From an uncultured Prevotellaceae bacterium (GTDB lineage Bacteria > Bacteroidota > Bacteroidia > Bacteroidales > Bacteroidaceae), in NCBI GenBank assembly GCA_902769705.1, contig CACXPX010000015.1, forward strand, positions 1-64,000: a stretch of 64,000 bases of DNA, read 5' to 3'. The position numbers were made by a program, and so were the translations under genes. Shown one piece after another: positions 52,696 through 63,700 of the stretch. A model generated the notes under the pieces. It was not told the origin of the DNA and did no database searches. It was given only the letters and a program-made list of their open reading frames with translations. The stretch's first letter is position 1; every line of letters begins with the position of its first letter.

Positions 52696-53589
52696 TCACC
52701 CTCTTTGGTCGGCGCCCCACATCAACTTTTCTCTCAACGTTGAGAAATAGCGTCCTTCAGCACGTTTCACGATACGGATGGCATGAGGAGCCTTGCGGAT
52801 GGTGATGCGTGTGCCCTCGAGCAGTTTCTCCGACCGTCCGTCGATTGCCACCAAGAAGTTGTGCGACCGGCTTTCCACCGTCAGTTCCACCACGCTTTCA
52901 TCGCTGATGACGATGGGGCGGATGTTGAGCGAGTGGGGGGCAACAGGTGTCAGGCTCAGGATGCCCGCTTTCGGCACGATGATAGGACCGCCGTTCGACA
53001 GGTTGTAGGCTGTGGAGCCCGTGGGGGTGGAGACAATCAGTCCATCAGCCTGATACGTCACCAAGTATTCACCGTTCACACTTGTGCGGATGGAAATCAT
53101 CGAGGCGTTGTCACGTTTTAGCACTGCGATGTCGTTCAGTGCGTATGGGTTGCCTTCTATTGGCTCGCCCTCGGCCTCAATCATGATAACAGCATGCTCC
53201 TCCAGCGTGTAGGTGCCGTCGTAAATAGAGTCGAATGCATTTTCTATCTCGCTGGGCATCACGTCGGCAAGGAATCCCAAACGCCCCATGTTCACGCCGA
53301 TGATGGGTGTGCCTTTCGCCCCTACGCGGCTGGCAGCTTTCAGGAAGGTTCCGTCGCCCCCCATCGACACCACGTAGTCCACGTCGAAGTTGTATTCGTC
53401 GAACACCCCCGTAGCCTCCACAGGCAGATGTTGGTCGCGAGTGATGAACTCGTAGAACGCACGTTCCACGTAAACCTCTGCCTGCCGCTCAGCCAGATAC
53501 GACAGTATCTTTTGTATGGAAGCCGATTTCTTGGCTTGGAATTCGTTGCCAAAAAGGGCGAAACGCAGTTTCTTCTTCTCCTTCTTCAT
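52696..53589 (-). CDS. nadK: NAD kinase
   Basis: Phosphorylates NAD to NADP. Diagnostic motifs: GGDGTFLKAA (near residue 72, with the catalytic Asp), the NMGRLGFLAD block, the GSTAYNLSNGGPI region, and the conserved LTPVAPHSL. Start: the promoter at 53615-53645 gives a start near 53608; ATGs at 53598 and 53589 are both possible, and I use 53589 as it gives the usual Lys-rich start. It is the first gene of the operon. Confidence 0.95.
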   Translation of the reverse strand: MKKEKKKLRFALFGNEFQAKKSASIQKILSYLAERQAEVYVERAFYEFITRDQHLPVEATGVFDEYNFDVDYVVSMGGDGTFLKAASRVGAKGTPIIGVNMGRLGFLADVMPSEIENAFDSIYDGTYTLEEHAVIMIEAEGEPIEGNPYALNDIAVLKRDNASMISIRTSVNGEYLVTYQADGLIVSTPTGSTAYNLSNGGPIIVPKAGILSLTPVAPHSLNIRPIVISDESVVELTVESRSHNFLVAIDGRSEKLLEGTRITIRKAPHAIRIVKRAEGRYFSTLREKLMWGADQRG

Positions 53590-53614
53590 ATTCCGCATGT
53601 TATGCTTTGCCTTG

Positions 53615-53645
53615 CAAAGATAATGAAAACCGACTGCAGAACAAA
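53615..53645 (-). promoter_or_regulatory. Promoter of the nadK-exporter operon
   Basis: Read on the - strand: TTTG (53645-53642), 19-bp spacer, TATCTTTG (53622-53615). A perfect match to the Bacteroidetes consensus, about 20-26 bp before the nadK start codons. Confidence 0.8.
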
Positions 53646-53685
53646 ATTAATTCCTCTATTTTTTCCAAAAACCCCACAATAAGGC

Positions 53686-53724
53686 GAAAAAGAGGCAAGA
53701 AGTCTTTATCACCTCTTGCCTCTT
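53686..53724 (-). terminator. Intrinsic terminator of the dockerin-like gene
   Basis: AAGAGGCAAGA (53690-53700) pairs perfectly with TCTTGCCTCTT (53714-53724) around a 13-nt loop; on the - strand a short T run follows (53686-53690). It lies 26 bp after the stop codon. Confidence 0.7.
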
Positions 53725-53749
53725 GTTTCTTGCTTTTGAGTCGTTTGCT

Positions 53750-54772
53750 TTACTTCCCCAAAATGATGTTCACCAGTGCCGGAACGTCGGCAATGGTTAT
53801 CTTACTATCCTGCGTCACGTCGGCGGCATCGTGGTCAAAGCGATAGGGCTCGGTGCTGTCCTTGCCTAGAATGATGTCCACTAAAGCCGTGACATCGGCA
53901 ATCGTAATCTTCCCGTCTCTGTTCACGTCGCCAATCAGGATTTTTGCATACCTGACTTCAATACCGTAGAGGTTGTTCATGCTAGTGTTTGGGTTGGTCA
54001 GCGTGATGGTCTTCGCATTGCCCGTCCAGCCGTCGTAGCCGAACGTAGCGTTCGTCTTGTCGAGCTTCAGCCGTTGCGTGTTGTTCAGCGGCCAAGCGCC
54101 GATGATGACGTAGCCAGCGGGAGCCGTGAAGGTCACGGTGCCTCCGGGAGCCACACGAAGTCCGTTGTCTTCGTTGACGTAGTTCACATACGGGTCCGTC
54201 GTCTTCGTGTCCGTCACGTTGACAGTAAGGCCGTCGTAGGTGAACGACTCCGTTGCGCCGAACTGGTTGCCGTCGCTGCCCGTCGAGAAGGTCCACATCT
54301 CGTCGGCCTCCATGAAGTTGAACACCACGTTATGGGCGGTCTTGTTGATGTCGAGGATGAACGGGGCGCTGGGTATGCCGGTCCTGGAATCCACCACTAG
54401 CGGACACACCGCTTCCAGCTCCCGCTCCTCTCCGTTGGGCAGACACACCTTGAACGTGATGTTCTCCTTGTGGCTCTGCCCCCAGGCTAGGTACGACGTC
54501 ACTATGCCGTCCACGCTGTAGGGGTTGCCCTGCTGGTCGGTGCCCGAGATGTTGTGCGACACCTGCGTCTGCCGACATTCGCCCGCCACGAACATCGCCA
54601 CCTCGGCGCCGTTCACCGGTGTGCCTTTGTCCACCACTTGTCCCGTGAAGTTCATGTACGACTCGTACTTCGAGTCACCCACAGGCGTGTAGTGCGTGTC
54701 TTGGGCGAAGACAGTCATGGGCAGCGCCAACAGCGCCGCCACAACCATCTTACAAATCGTTTGATAGTTCAT
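53750..54772 (-). CDS. Exported dockerin-like protein
   Basis: About 340 residues. A signal peptide (MNYQTICKMVVAALLALP...FAQ), an N-terminal module (residues 30-135) with TGQVVDKGTPVNGAEVAMFV and GECRQT that is shared with the end of the giant protein upstream, a central beta domain, and a C-terminal pair of dockerin/EF-hand-like repeats: GDVNRDGKITIADVTALVDIIL and VTQDSKITIADVPALVNIIL, each with the D-x-N-x-D-G-x type calcium loop (the second lacks one residue). The frame is open to 54784; ATG at 54772 gives the better signal peptide. The gene follows the giant protein with no gap, so they are co-expressed. Secreted calcium-stabilised surface or extracellular matrix role likely. Confidence 0.8.
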   Translation of the reverse strand: MNYQTICKMVVAALLALPMTVFAQDTHYTPVGDSKYESYMNFTGQVVDKGTPVNGAEVAMFVAGECRQTQVSHNISGTDQQGNPYSVDGIVTSYLAWGQSHKENITFKVCLPNGEERELEAVCPLVVDSRTGIPSAPFILDINKTAHNVVFNFMEADEMWTFSTGSDGNQFGATESFTYDGLTVNVTDTKTTDPYVNYVNEDNGLRVAPGGTVTFTAPAGYVIIGAWPLNNTQRLKLDKTNATFGYDGWTGNAKTITLTNPNTSMNNLYGIEVRYAKILIGDVNRDGKITIADVTALVDIILGKDSTEPYRFDHDAADVTQDSKITIADVPALVNIILGK

Positions 54773-54784
54773 AACTCCATCCAT

Positions 54785-57700
54785 TTATTTGCCCTTAACC
54801 ACCGTCTTTTGGCCGTTGCGGATGTAGACACCCGGCTGGTACGGACGTTGGTTCAGCTTGCGGCCGCTCAGGTCGTAGTATTCTCCGTCGTCGGCATCCT
54901 CATCCATCCGGCTGATGCCAGTGGCGAAGTCGGTGATGTCAATCTTAATCGGCATCTTGAGCGTGCCGAGCATCTTGTCCGACTGGTAGGTTAGCGGCAG
55001 GTCGATTGTCACCTCGTCGCCGTGGATGTAGGTGCGCAGTGTCAGCGGTAGGGACTTGTCACCTGGCACGAGTAGGAACACCAATCCATCGGCGTTCGAG
55101 CGAATTGTGGCACGGCATTCGTCGCCCACATAGGCGGCCACTTCGATGCCCGATGCCGGCATGCCGTTCTCCACCACCTGACCAATCATCACCATGTTGC
55201 TGGGATAGTTCTGAGCGGCGACAGGATGGAAGTGATAGACGTCCTCCTCACCGAAGAAGGCCTTTGCGTTGCTGATTCCGCCAGCTGGAGGCGTCGACGG
55301 ATAGTTGAACGACTTGTTAGCGGTTGCCGTCGAGCTGTACATGTAGCCTATGCCAGGCTCCATTGCTTTGAGTGTGCCCACCCATATAGCGTTCGACTTG
55401 CTGTAGACGGCGAATCCACCCTGGCTCTTCACCATGTCGTCATCCTCGGGGTCGAGACCAGCGAAGGCGTCGGCCAGCGAGAGTGTGAATGTGGCGGGAT
55501 AGCCGATCCATGTCATGCCATTCTTCACGCTGATGGTTGTGCTTACCACGTCGGCGGGTGCACCCACCACGGTGGCTGTTCCATCAGCACTGGCCTGGAG
55601 TTTGTACATCGACGCGTTGTTCATCGCAGTCAACGAACCACCCCATCCGAATGACGGGTCGAACTCGCAAGAGCCGTTCTGGCCGTTGATCATCGTCAAC
55701 AGGTCGAGAGCGTCGGCCAGCACAGTGGTCGGGCTCATGTCATCGGGTGTCACGTACAGCGACATCCAGTTCCAGCCTGTCTTCAGGTCGATGGTTTGCT
55801 CAATCTTGTCGGTGACGTTCCAAATGAACGGCTGGGCGAGCTTACCTATTCTCTTGTCTTTCTCGAAGAAGACATCATCGTCGGTCTGCACTACGGGATA
55901 TATCTTGCCCGTGCTGGCGTCGTAGGCCTTGAAGGCTAGGAGTGAGCCGTTGCTGTTGCCATAGACGGTCATCATCGTGAAATAGGTGTCGAATGCCGAC
56001 TCATACTGCGGCCGTGCAACGCCCACGCATTCGCCAGCGTCGTTGAAGGCGGCCACGATGTCATCCTCGTCGGTCGAGATGGCGTTCTGGAACTGCAGCT
56101 GGCCCACGATGCTCATGTTGAACTGATATCCGCTCGTGTTCACGGCCCAGTCAGGCTCCTCACCCTTCACCTTCAGGTTCAGCGTCAGCGGTTCGCTGAT
56201 GTTATTGTTGCCCGTCAGGTAGATGGTTTGCTCATACTTGCCGATGGCCGTGCTGCTTGCCACGGTGAAGGTGATGGTCTTCGTCGACTGTGCCTTCAGC
56301 GTGCCGCTTGTGGCGCTGGCTGTCAGCCAGGTGGGCAGTCCGCTCAGCGTCCAGTTCTCCGACGAGCCACTCTCGTTCACGATGGTGGCCTCGAAGGTGG
56401 TGCTTTCGCCGTTCGGCTGCTCGATAGTCAATTCGCTGTTACCCTGCCACAGCAGTTGGTTCTTCTTCACGTAAGCCGTCCAAACAATCTCTGTCGACTC
56501 GTTGCCATTCATGTCCTTCACACCTCTTACGTTGAAGGTCAGAGTCGTTCCTTCCACTCTGTCAAGATCAGCGTCGAGGTTGATGATGATCGAACGTTCG
56601 TTAGACACGAAGGTGAAATCCACGTTTGTAGCTTCGGGCTTCACCTTCAGTGCGGGAGCCTCATTGGTATAGCTTATCGTGCCGCTTGTCATGGTAGCCT
56701 CGTGTCCGGTCGACAAATACTCCTTGGTCGTATAGTTGTAGATCTTGTCTTGGTCGGCAGCTGTACTTACCGACGAGATGATGCCTGTACTCGTATCGCG
56801 AGTGAGTTTCTCGAACGAATAGTAAGCCACAAGTCCACCTTCCTCACCCGTCAGACGCTGTGTGCGTTGGCTACTCAGCAGATCGCCCGTCATCGAAGCC
56901 TTCCAGAAGCGGATCTCGTCCACCGTTCCCTTGAAGTAAGAAGCGTTGCCGCCCTTAGAACCTACATAGAGCCAAGTTCCTTCCAGTGCCGGAACTGCTG
57001 ATGCCGACATGGTCTTCACAGCCTTGCCGTCCACATAGACCGTGGCGTTTCCACTGTGCAGTACGTTCAGTGCCAAGTGGTGCCAAGTGTTGTCCAAGTA
57101 ATCATTCTTGCTGATTTCAGTATCTACGCCATTGGCCGTCATTGTCAAAGCGCCTGTGCTGTTGAAGCCCATGCTCACCGATTGTTCGGCAGCCGAGAAC
57201 AACGTGCTAGCTGCAGTGTTGTCAGCCTTCGCGCCCTTGAACCACATCTCCATCGCATAGTCCTCGGTTGAGAGTGCGCTGCATTCTGTGATGTCAAGTT
57301 TCAAGCTGTTCGAGCCATTTAGGCTCACGGCCTTGTTGTCGTTGTTCAGATACCACGTGTTGTTCGGCAGAGTCAGGTGGCGGTTGCGTGCATAGTCGGT
57401 GGCTGTCAGGCCATTGCCCTCGTCCATCTTCCAGTAGCCGATGAGGTTCGGTGTCGAAGGCTTCTTCGTGATGTGCATCTCCGCCTGCGCCTCGTTCATC
57501 TCTCGTGCCTTGTCCCAAAGTGTCAGCTCGTGGATGGCACCCGAGAATCCTTTACCCAGTGTGATGCCGCCAGTGCCGGCATAATCGGCCACGGCTTGGT
57601 TCGTGAACATTTCCCTGGTGTAGTTATCCGTAATGGCACGTGCGTTCAGCAGACTGTTGCCATTCTCGAATTTGTAGGTGAAGGCGAGGAACGTCCACGT

Positions 57701-60700
57701 GTTCTTCTCGATGGCATTCGTCGAGGTGTAGCTCTCGTTGCCGATGGTCACCACCAGTTTGTTGTTGTCGTCGACGCTCAGCTTGAACCTCTCGTCACCG
57801 TTGCCATGACAGAATATGTCACCTGCATCGGTCACACGCACCCACATGTCGGCCGAGAAGTCTTTGCGTGCCAGGTTGATGTTGGCTTCGGTCTTTGCGG
57901 CATAATCCGTGTTCTGTGCCGACAGCGCCACGTCGTGTTTCACCTGTGCACCGTTCAGCACACCACTCACCACGAAGTTGTTGTCCGTCAGCAATGCTTG
58001 CTGGATGTCCTCGTTGAAGGTCACGCTGACCATGTCGTCGGCATTCAGCACACCATCGGTCGGACTAGCCAGACCGAACAGTTGTGGACGGTTCACGTCC
58101 TTCACCAGCGTCAGCACTTCGCTCTCCGAAGTCACGGGATTGCCACCATAGATGGCTGCGCTTTGTGCACGGAACTGGTAGGTTCCGTCCAACCAGCTCG
58201 ACGAATTCATATTCAGTGCCACTTCGATCACGCCGTTAGCGGGCAGCAGCTCCTGGCTGTTGTTCTCACGCACGTCATTGTTCGGTATGTAGCTCTTCAG
58301 CAAACTCCACGACTGAGCACCCGGAGTCATGTACTGGATGTCCACGCGCTTCAGTCCTTGGAAATTGCGGTCGAAGCCTGTCACGCGTATAGACAGGTCC
58401 TCATCCTTGTTGTTCGTGTTAATCACCGTCTTGTCGATGGTCATGTCCACCGGCGTGCTGGCGGGCACAAAGTGCGCACTCAGTTTTATTGAGCTGGAGA
58501 TAGCGCCATGGATAGAGGTCGGGTCATTCTGGCAGGTACTAGTCAAAGCGATTTCAATGTCCTCATAGTCCGTCACGTCTAAGTTGCCCTGCTCTAGGGT
58601 AAGGATCATCTTCACCGGATTGGGGCCTGCAGGCACCAAGACGGTGCGACCATTGCCAATGGGACCAGTGGGCAGGCTCAGCAGCGCACCCTTTGGATTG
58701 GCACCGTCCACGGGTATCAGGTTGAAGTAGCAGTCAGTATTTGTATCAGACTCGTTTCCGAGCAACAGTTCGAACTGTGCCTTGCCGCCTGTGGGAACGC
58801 CAGTCAATTGGGTGGTTTTGCAATCGATTGAAGGTCTCTCGATTTGCATCGTAGCTGCAGATAGCTCAGTACCGGGTTTGTAGTACTTCGTCACTTCCTG
58901 TCCCTCATACGGGCACGAGCTTTGGCCTCCGCGCGTCCGGAAGATGGGACCGTGGTTGTTGAGCGCTTCGTAGACGTCCATCGAGAACGAGTCATCGGCG
59001 CCGCTGTCAGCCAGCGTGTAGCTGAACATTGACGAATTTTCGTCTTCTTCAGTATGGCCATCGGATCCGTTGCCGCCATTGTATTTTGCGCTCGAGCAGT
59101 GCGACTCATACGAGAAGTCGATTCCTACTCCATTGAAAGTTCCACCTAGGTCGTGCGAATAGTTCACATAGTAGGTGTGTGAGTGGGTCCAGTTCTGCAT
59201 GTGGTTATAGGAAGTAGTGGAGCTCTCGTTGACTTCCACTCCGCCACCGAACGAGACGTTCTTCATTGTTTTGATATCGGGTTTATGGAAAAGGCTGTCC
59301 TTGTATGCCTCGTTTTGGCTAATTGTGTTCTTCCAACTTTGAATCTCGTCATTGTAGTAGCTCACCATGTCGAGTCCTTCTGTCTTGGCGAGCACCTTAT
59401 AGGTGCCCGGTTTGCCGAAGTCCTCGTCGGTATCTAATAGGTTCGTCACATAGATGGTACTATCTGTCTGGTTCGTGGCGGTTTCTATGTCGGGCACAGT
59501 TATGAGATAGTCGTTGCGCAACAGTTCGAGACCGGGAATCAGTATATTCTCAATCTGGTATTGCGTAAAGGCGAAATTCGTGGATAACTTCTCGTTCACT
59601 GAGCATGCATCGTCCACCGAAACATACGGATTGCCGTTGACATCGGCCTTCAGCCCCACTTGTCTCGTCTTTCCATAGATTAAGTTGACACTCTTTCCGA
59701 TGTAGATATCGGCATCGGCGCCCACCATGTCGGGATCGCTGCTCGTGCTGATGGCACGTGTTGTCTCGATGGTCGTTGTGTAGACGTTCAGGGTGTCATA
59801 CGTATTGGTGATCTGGTAGCCGCCCGAGAAATCAACAATTGACTCAATTTCTGTCTGGATCTGCGTAAACAAGCCGTTCTCAAGCTCTATTTTCGGACCA
59901 AGGTGCATATTCGTCGAGAATGTCTTGTCGTCGTCTTCGCTTCTGAGGGTTTCCTTGCTCCTGATGGTAACCGTGCCGGTTTCCCAAGTGGCAAACGACG
60001 AGTCGCCGTAAGGATTGTGCAGAATCATCTCAACTATCGATGGGCCCTTCGTGGTGAAGTTGCTGCCCTTGGGCAGGTCGCCGAAGATGATGGCCTCAAG
60101 TCCCTGCCAGCTGTAATCACCCTCACCATTGTTATAGGTCATGTTCATGGTACGAGTGTAGTTACCCAAGGTGTATGGCAGACCAGCCGTCCACGTGTAG
60201 GTGGCCTTGCCCAGCGAGTCGAGCTGAAGTTGGTTCTCTTTCAGATTTACCACCTCGCCTATGTTCTCGCCGTTCTCAGGCGCAGCAGTGCGTACTTCCT
60301 GTCCTGCGCTCATGGGGTTGCTGATAGTCACCACGGTTTCCTTGAGTGGCACCTTCGTCACGCGGTCTTCGTCGTCATTAGCCTTATCGTAGTTCGTGTA
60401 AAGCTCATAGCCTTCGATGTCGAACGTATAGGAGGCCATTTCCTTGAAAATGGGATAGTCGAACGTGTAGTTGACAGTGCCGTTTGTATTGACAGTATAG
60501 AGGTCCGCGGTCCGCATCTCTTTAGTGGTGGGAATCTCGTATTCGCCTATGGCTTCACCAAAGACGCCCTCGGGAAGCAGGTTCTTCGATCCGTTCTTCT
60601 GCCTGACGCTGAGCACGGGATCGGTGTGGAGCGTCAATTTCATAGCGGCCACATAGTCGAAGTAGCGGAACCCGCCGTCCTCTGTCGGGATACTATCTTG

Positions 60701-63700
60701 TAGCACCGTTTCCGGGTGACTGGCATCGATGCGCGGCAATTGCTGGGGATTGAACTTATATACCTCGTTGGCCTGGCTGTTCACCATCTGCACCGAAGTC
60801 ACCTTGTAATCCAGCGGCGGCAGCAGCACGGCAAAATCGCCCGTCTCGGCATCAGTCGTGATGACTACCCGCCTAGCATTGTCTTCCTTGGTACCGCCCG
60901 TGCGATAGCCTTCACCCGTGGCTGTCACACCGGTCGGATAAGTCAGTGCCGTGTTCTCAGTCACAGGCCTGAAGCCATTGTTCACCAAGCCCTCCGTATC
61001 CTCGTAGGCGTTCAGCATATAACGCGTGTCGGGAATCTCCAGCGTAATGCGGGCCTGTCCGATCGTGTTCTTGCTCTTGTATTCCTCGATATCGGCAAAG
61101 CCTAAGAGTTTTTCGCTCTCAATGGCACCACCAACCACGCGGCCGGCCACAGGCACCAATGTGTTGTCCCAGAACACAAAGCCGCTCTCTTTCTTGACAA
61201 ACTCGTAGGTCGTTTCGTTCAGACCGGTCGGGTCATCGGGAATGCGGCCTCCTTTGACGAAGGTATGGCCATCCTTTGAGACGCTGATGTAATGCTTACC
61301 GATGGGCACGTCTACGGTGAATTTACCCTCTTCGTTAGTCACCACAATCTCGTTGTTGCGCGAGGCCTGACGACCATCAACGAATATCTTCACACTGTCC
61401 ACCGGGATGTTCGTGCCGGCATAGCGGATGGTGCCACTGACCTCGAATGATGAAATGTCGGTGAAGTCAACAGCCGAGTGGTTCAGCGCATCAATATTTA
61501 CATAACGGCTCTGATACTGCGGCGAGAACTCGTGGCTATCCATCACGGGCGTCACCGAATAGTTTGTACCATCTCCGTTGTAAGGAACTCCGCGTACCAC
61601 GTAGTTACCCTGGTTGTCAGTCTTGCCATAGAGACTCAGCTGGTTCTCCATTGGAATCGAAGTCGAAACGTTGGTGTTGGGTTGCTTGATGCCGTGGTTC
61701 TCGTTGGCCACACCCGATGTCTTCGAGTAGTCGTAGACATAGGGCAGACGATTCACGCCCTCATCAACAGGCCAATAGAGCTTTAGTCCAGCCTCTGTGC
61801 CGGTGAGCAGACGGTCATAGTTGCCCAAAATCTCGTCATCGGTCAGCTGTTTCGTCCACAGGCGGATATCGTCCAGATAGCCTGTGAAAGCGTGGGTAGT
61901 TGTGAACTCCTTGTCCGAACCGAACACCACGTTATTGTCTGACCACGTAACACCTGCTGCAGCAGAGAGCGTCTGGCTTGTCAGGTTTCCTTTTTGGTCG
62001 ATAGTGCGTACTGTCCAACCCGTAGATCCGTTACAGCTGAGAACGACGTTGTAGAACTTGCCGTTATCAATTTTCAGGCCTGTAGCCTGAGCGTCTGCAC
62101 TACCCACCTTCAGGTATAGCTCGCTCTGGTCGTCGTTGTCGGTTGCAGGTTTCAACTGCAGGGCAAACTGACCGCCTCCGTCGATAATGGTCGAGCCGTC
62201 GGCAACAACAGCGCTCGGACGCACATACAACTGGAAAGTGAACGGCTTGCCTTGGAATATGGATTGTCCGGCTTTTGCCGTTGGTGCCCACAGAATACCA
62301 CCCTGCGGATCCACCTTCATCGAGTAGAACTGGTTTGTATCGTCGCCGTCTTGGCTGCTCTTAGACAGCATCACACGAGCATTGGCAACCGCTGTGCCAG
62401 TGCCATAGGTGATGCGACCACTGATAACGCCTCGACTTTGGCAGAAACCGTCGGCATCGGCCCTACTCGTGACAACATAGTCGCCATCGCATTTGCTCTG
62501 CGACACAACGAGGTATTGGTAGTATTGGCCAGGCTGAGCCGTGTTGTCCTCGAAGAAATAGTTCGACTCCGTACCCGACACGACGTGCAACTGCTGATAA
62601 TCATCGTCTTCTTCTGAGCCCAACAGACGGCGATAGACCACGAAACGCGAGGGATCGGACCCCACCTGATTCACCTCCCACTGCACCTTCACCACATTTG
62701 TATAGGTACCTCGGTTAGCTTTGATACTCTGAATCTCTGTATTGCCCGATATGGAGGTCGGACCAAGCAGATTTGAATAGTAAGTGGTTTCTAATGCATC
62801 GACACTGATGCGATACCAGTAGAATGTGCAGCTGCCCTCATAATCATCATCTTCAAAGCTCGTGACGTTGCCCGACGAGGACGCGGCCACATTTTCTGCA
62901 TAGGGATTGCTGCCCATAGCATCGATGATGTTGGCTTCTATGGGGGTACCGTTCTGGTCGTAGAAACTTTCTTGGTCCAGACATCGCCATACTTTGAATT
63001 TCAACTGCTCGTTGTTGGTAGGCGTATCGTGCTTCCAACTTAGCTGCACGCTTTGCTCCTTGCGTGTGTCAGTAAACTGTGAGAAGCTGTATTTGCGTTG
63101 TAATTTGCCCACAATGGTCTGGGATAATTCTTCGTGTTCCACACCTGTTGGTGAACCAGTGGGAATGAAGACAACTTTGTATTCATATTCCAGATCGTAT
63201 TGAAGGGCATTATCCGTATCGATATAACTGGGATTCGAGCTGTAGCTGATATTTGAAGCTAAGAGATTCCATTCGCTTTCATTAACAGCCTTGCGATAGA
63301 CACGCCATGTTCCTTCTTTACTGCGATCGCCCGACTCATCAGGTTTCCATGAAAGCTTGATAGATTTTTTCCAGAGGTCAGGTACCGTATCAAGGTCAAT
63401 AGCACGCACAAAGCCTGGAATTGTGTCTGTGAACCACTTGTAAAGATAGACGGTACGAGAATAGCTGTCACTGCTGCCGGATTTAACGGTGCACGTATTT
63501 GCCACGACATACTCAATCTGTTTAGTCATAGGTTCATAGAAATTGGTACGCTCAATGGAGAATCTTTCATTGGAATACGATGCCACCCCCTTGGAAAACT
63601 CATGCTTGGAGGAGAGCGCACCTGGAGCAATGTAATTGCTGCCATCGGCCGTGGCGGTTGTACCCACAGTTGTCGGACCATACGACGCACTGATATCACC

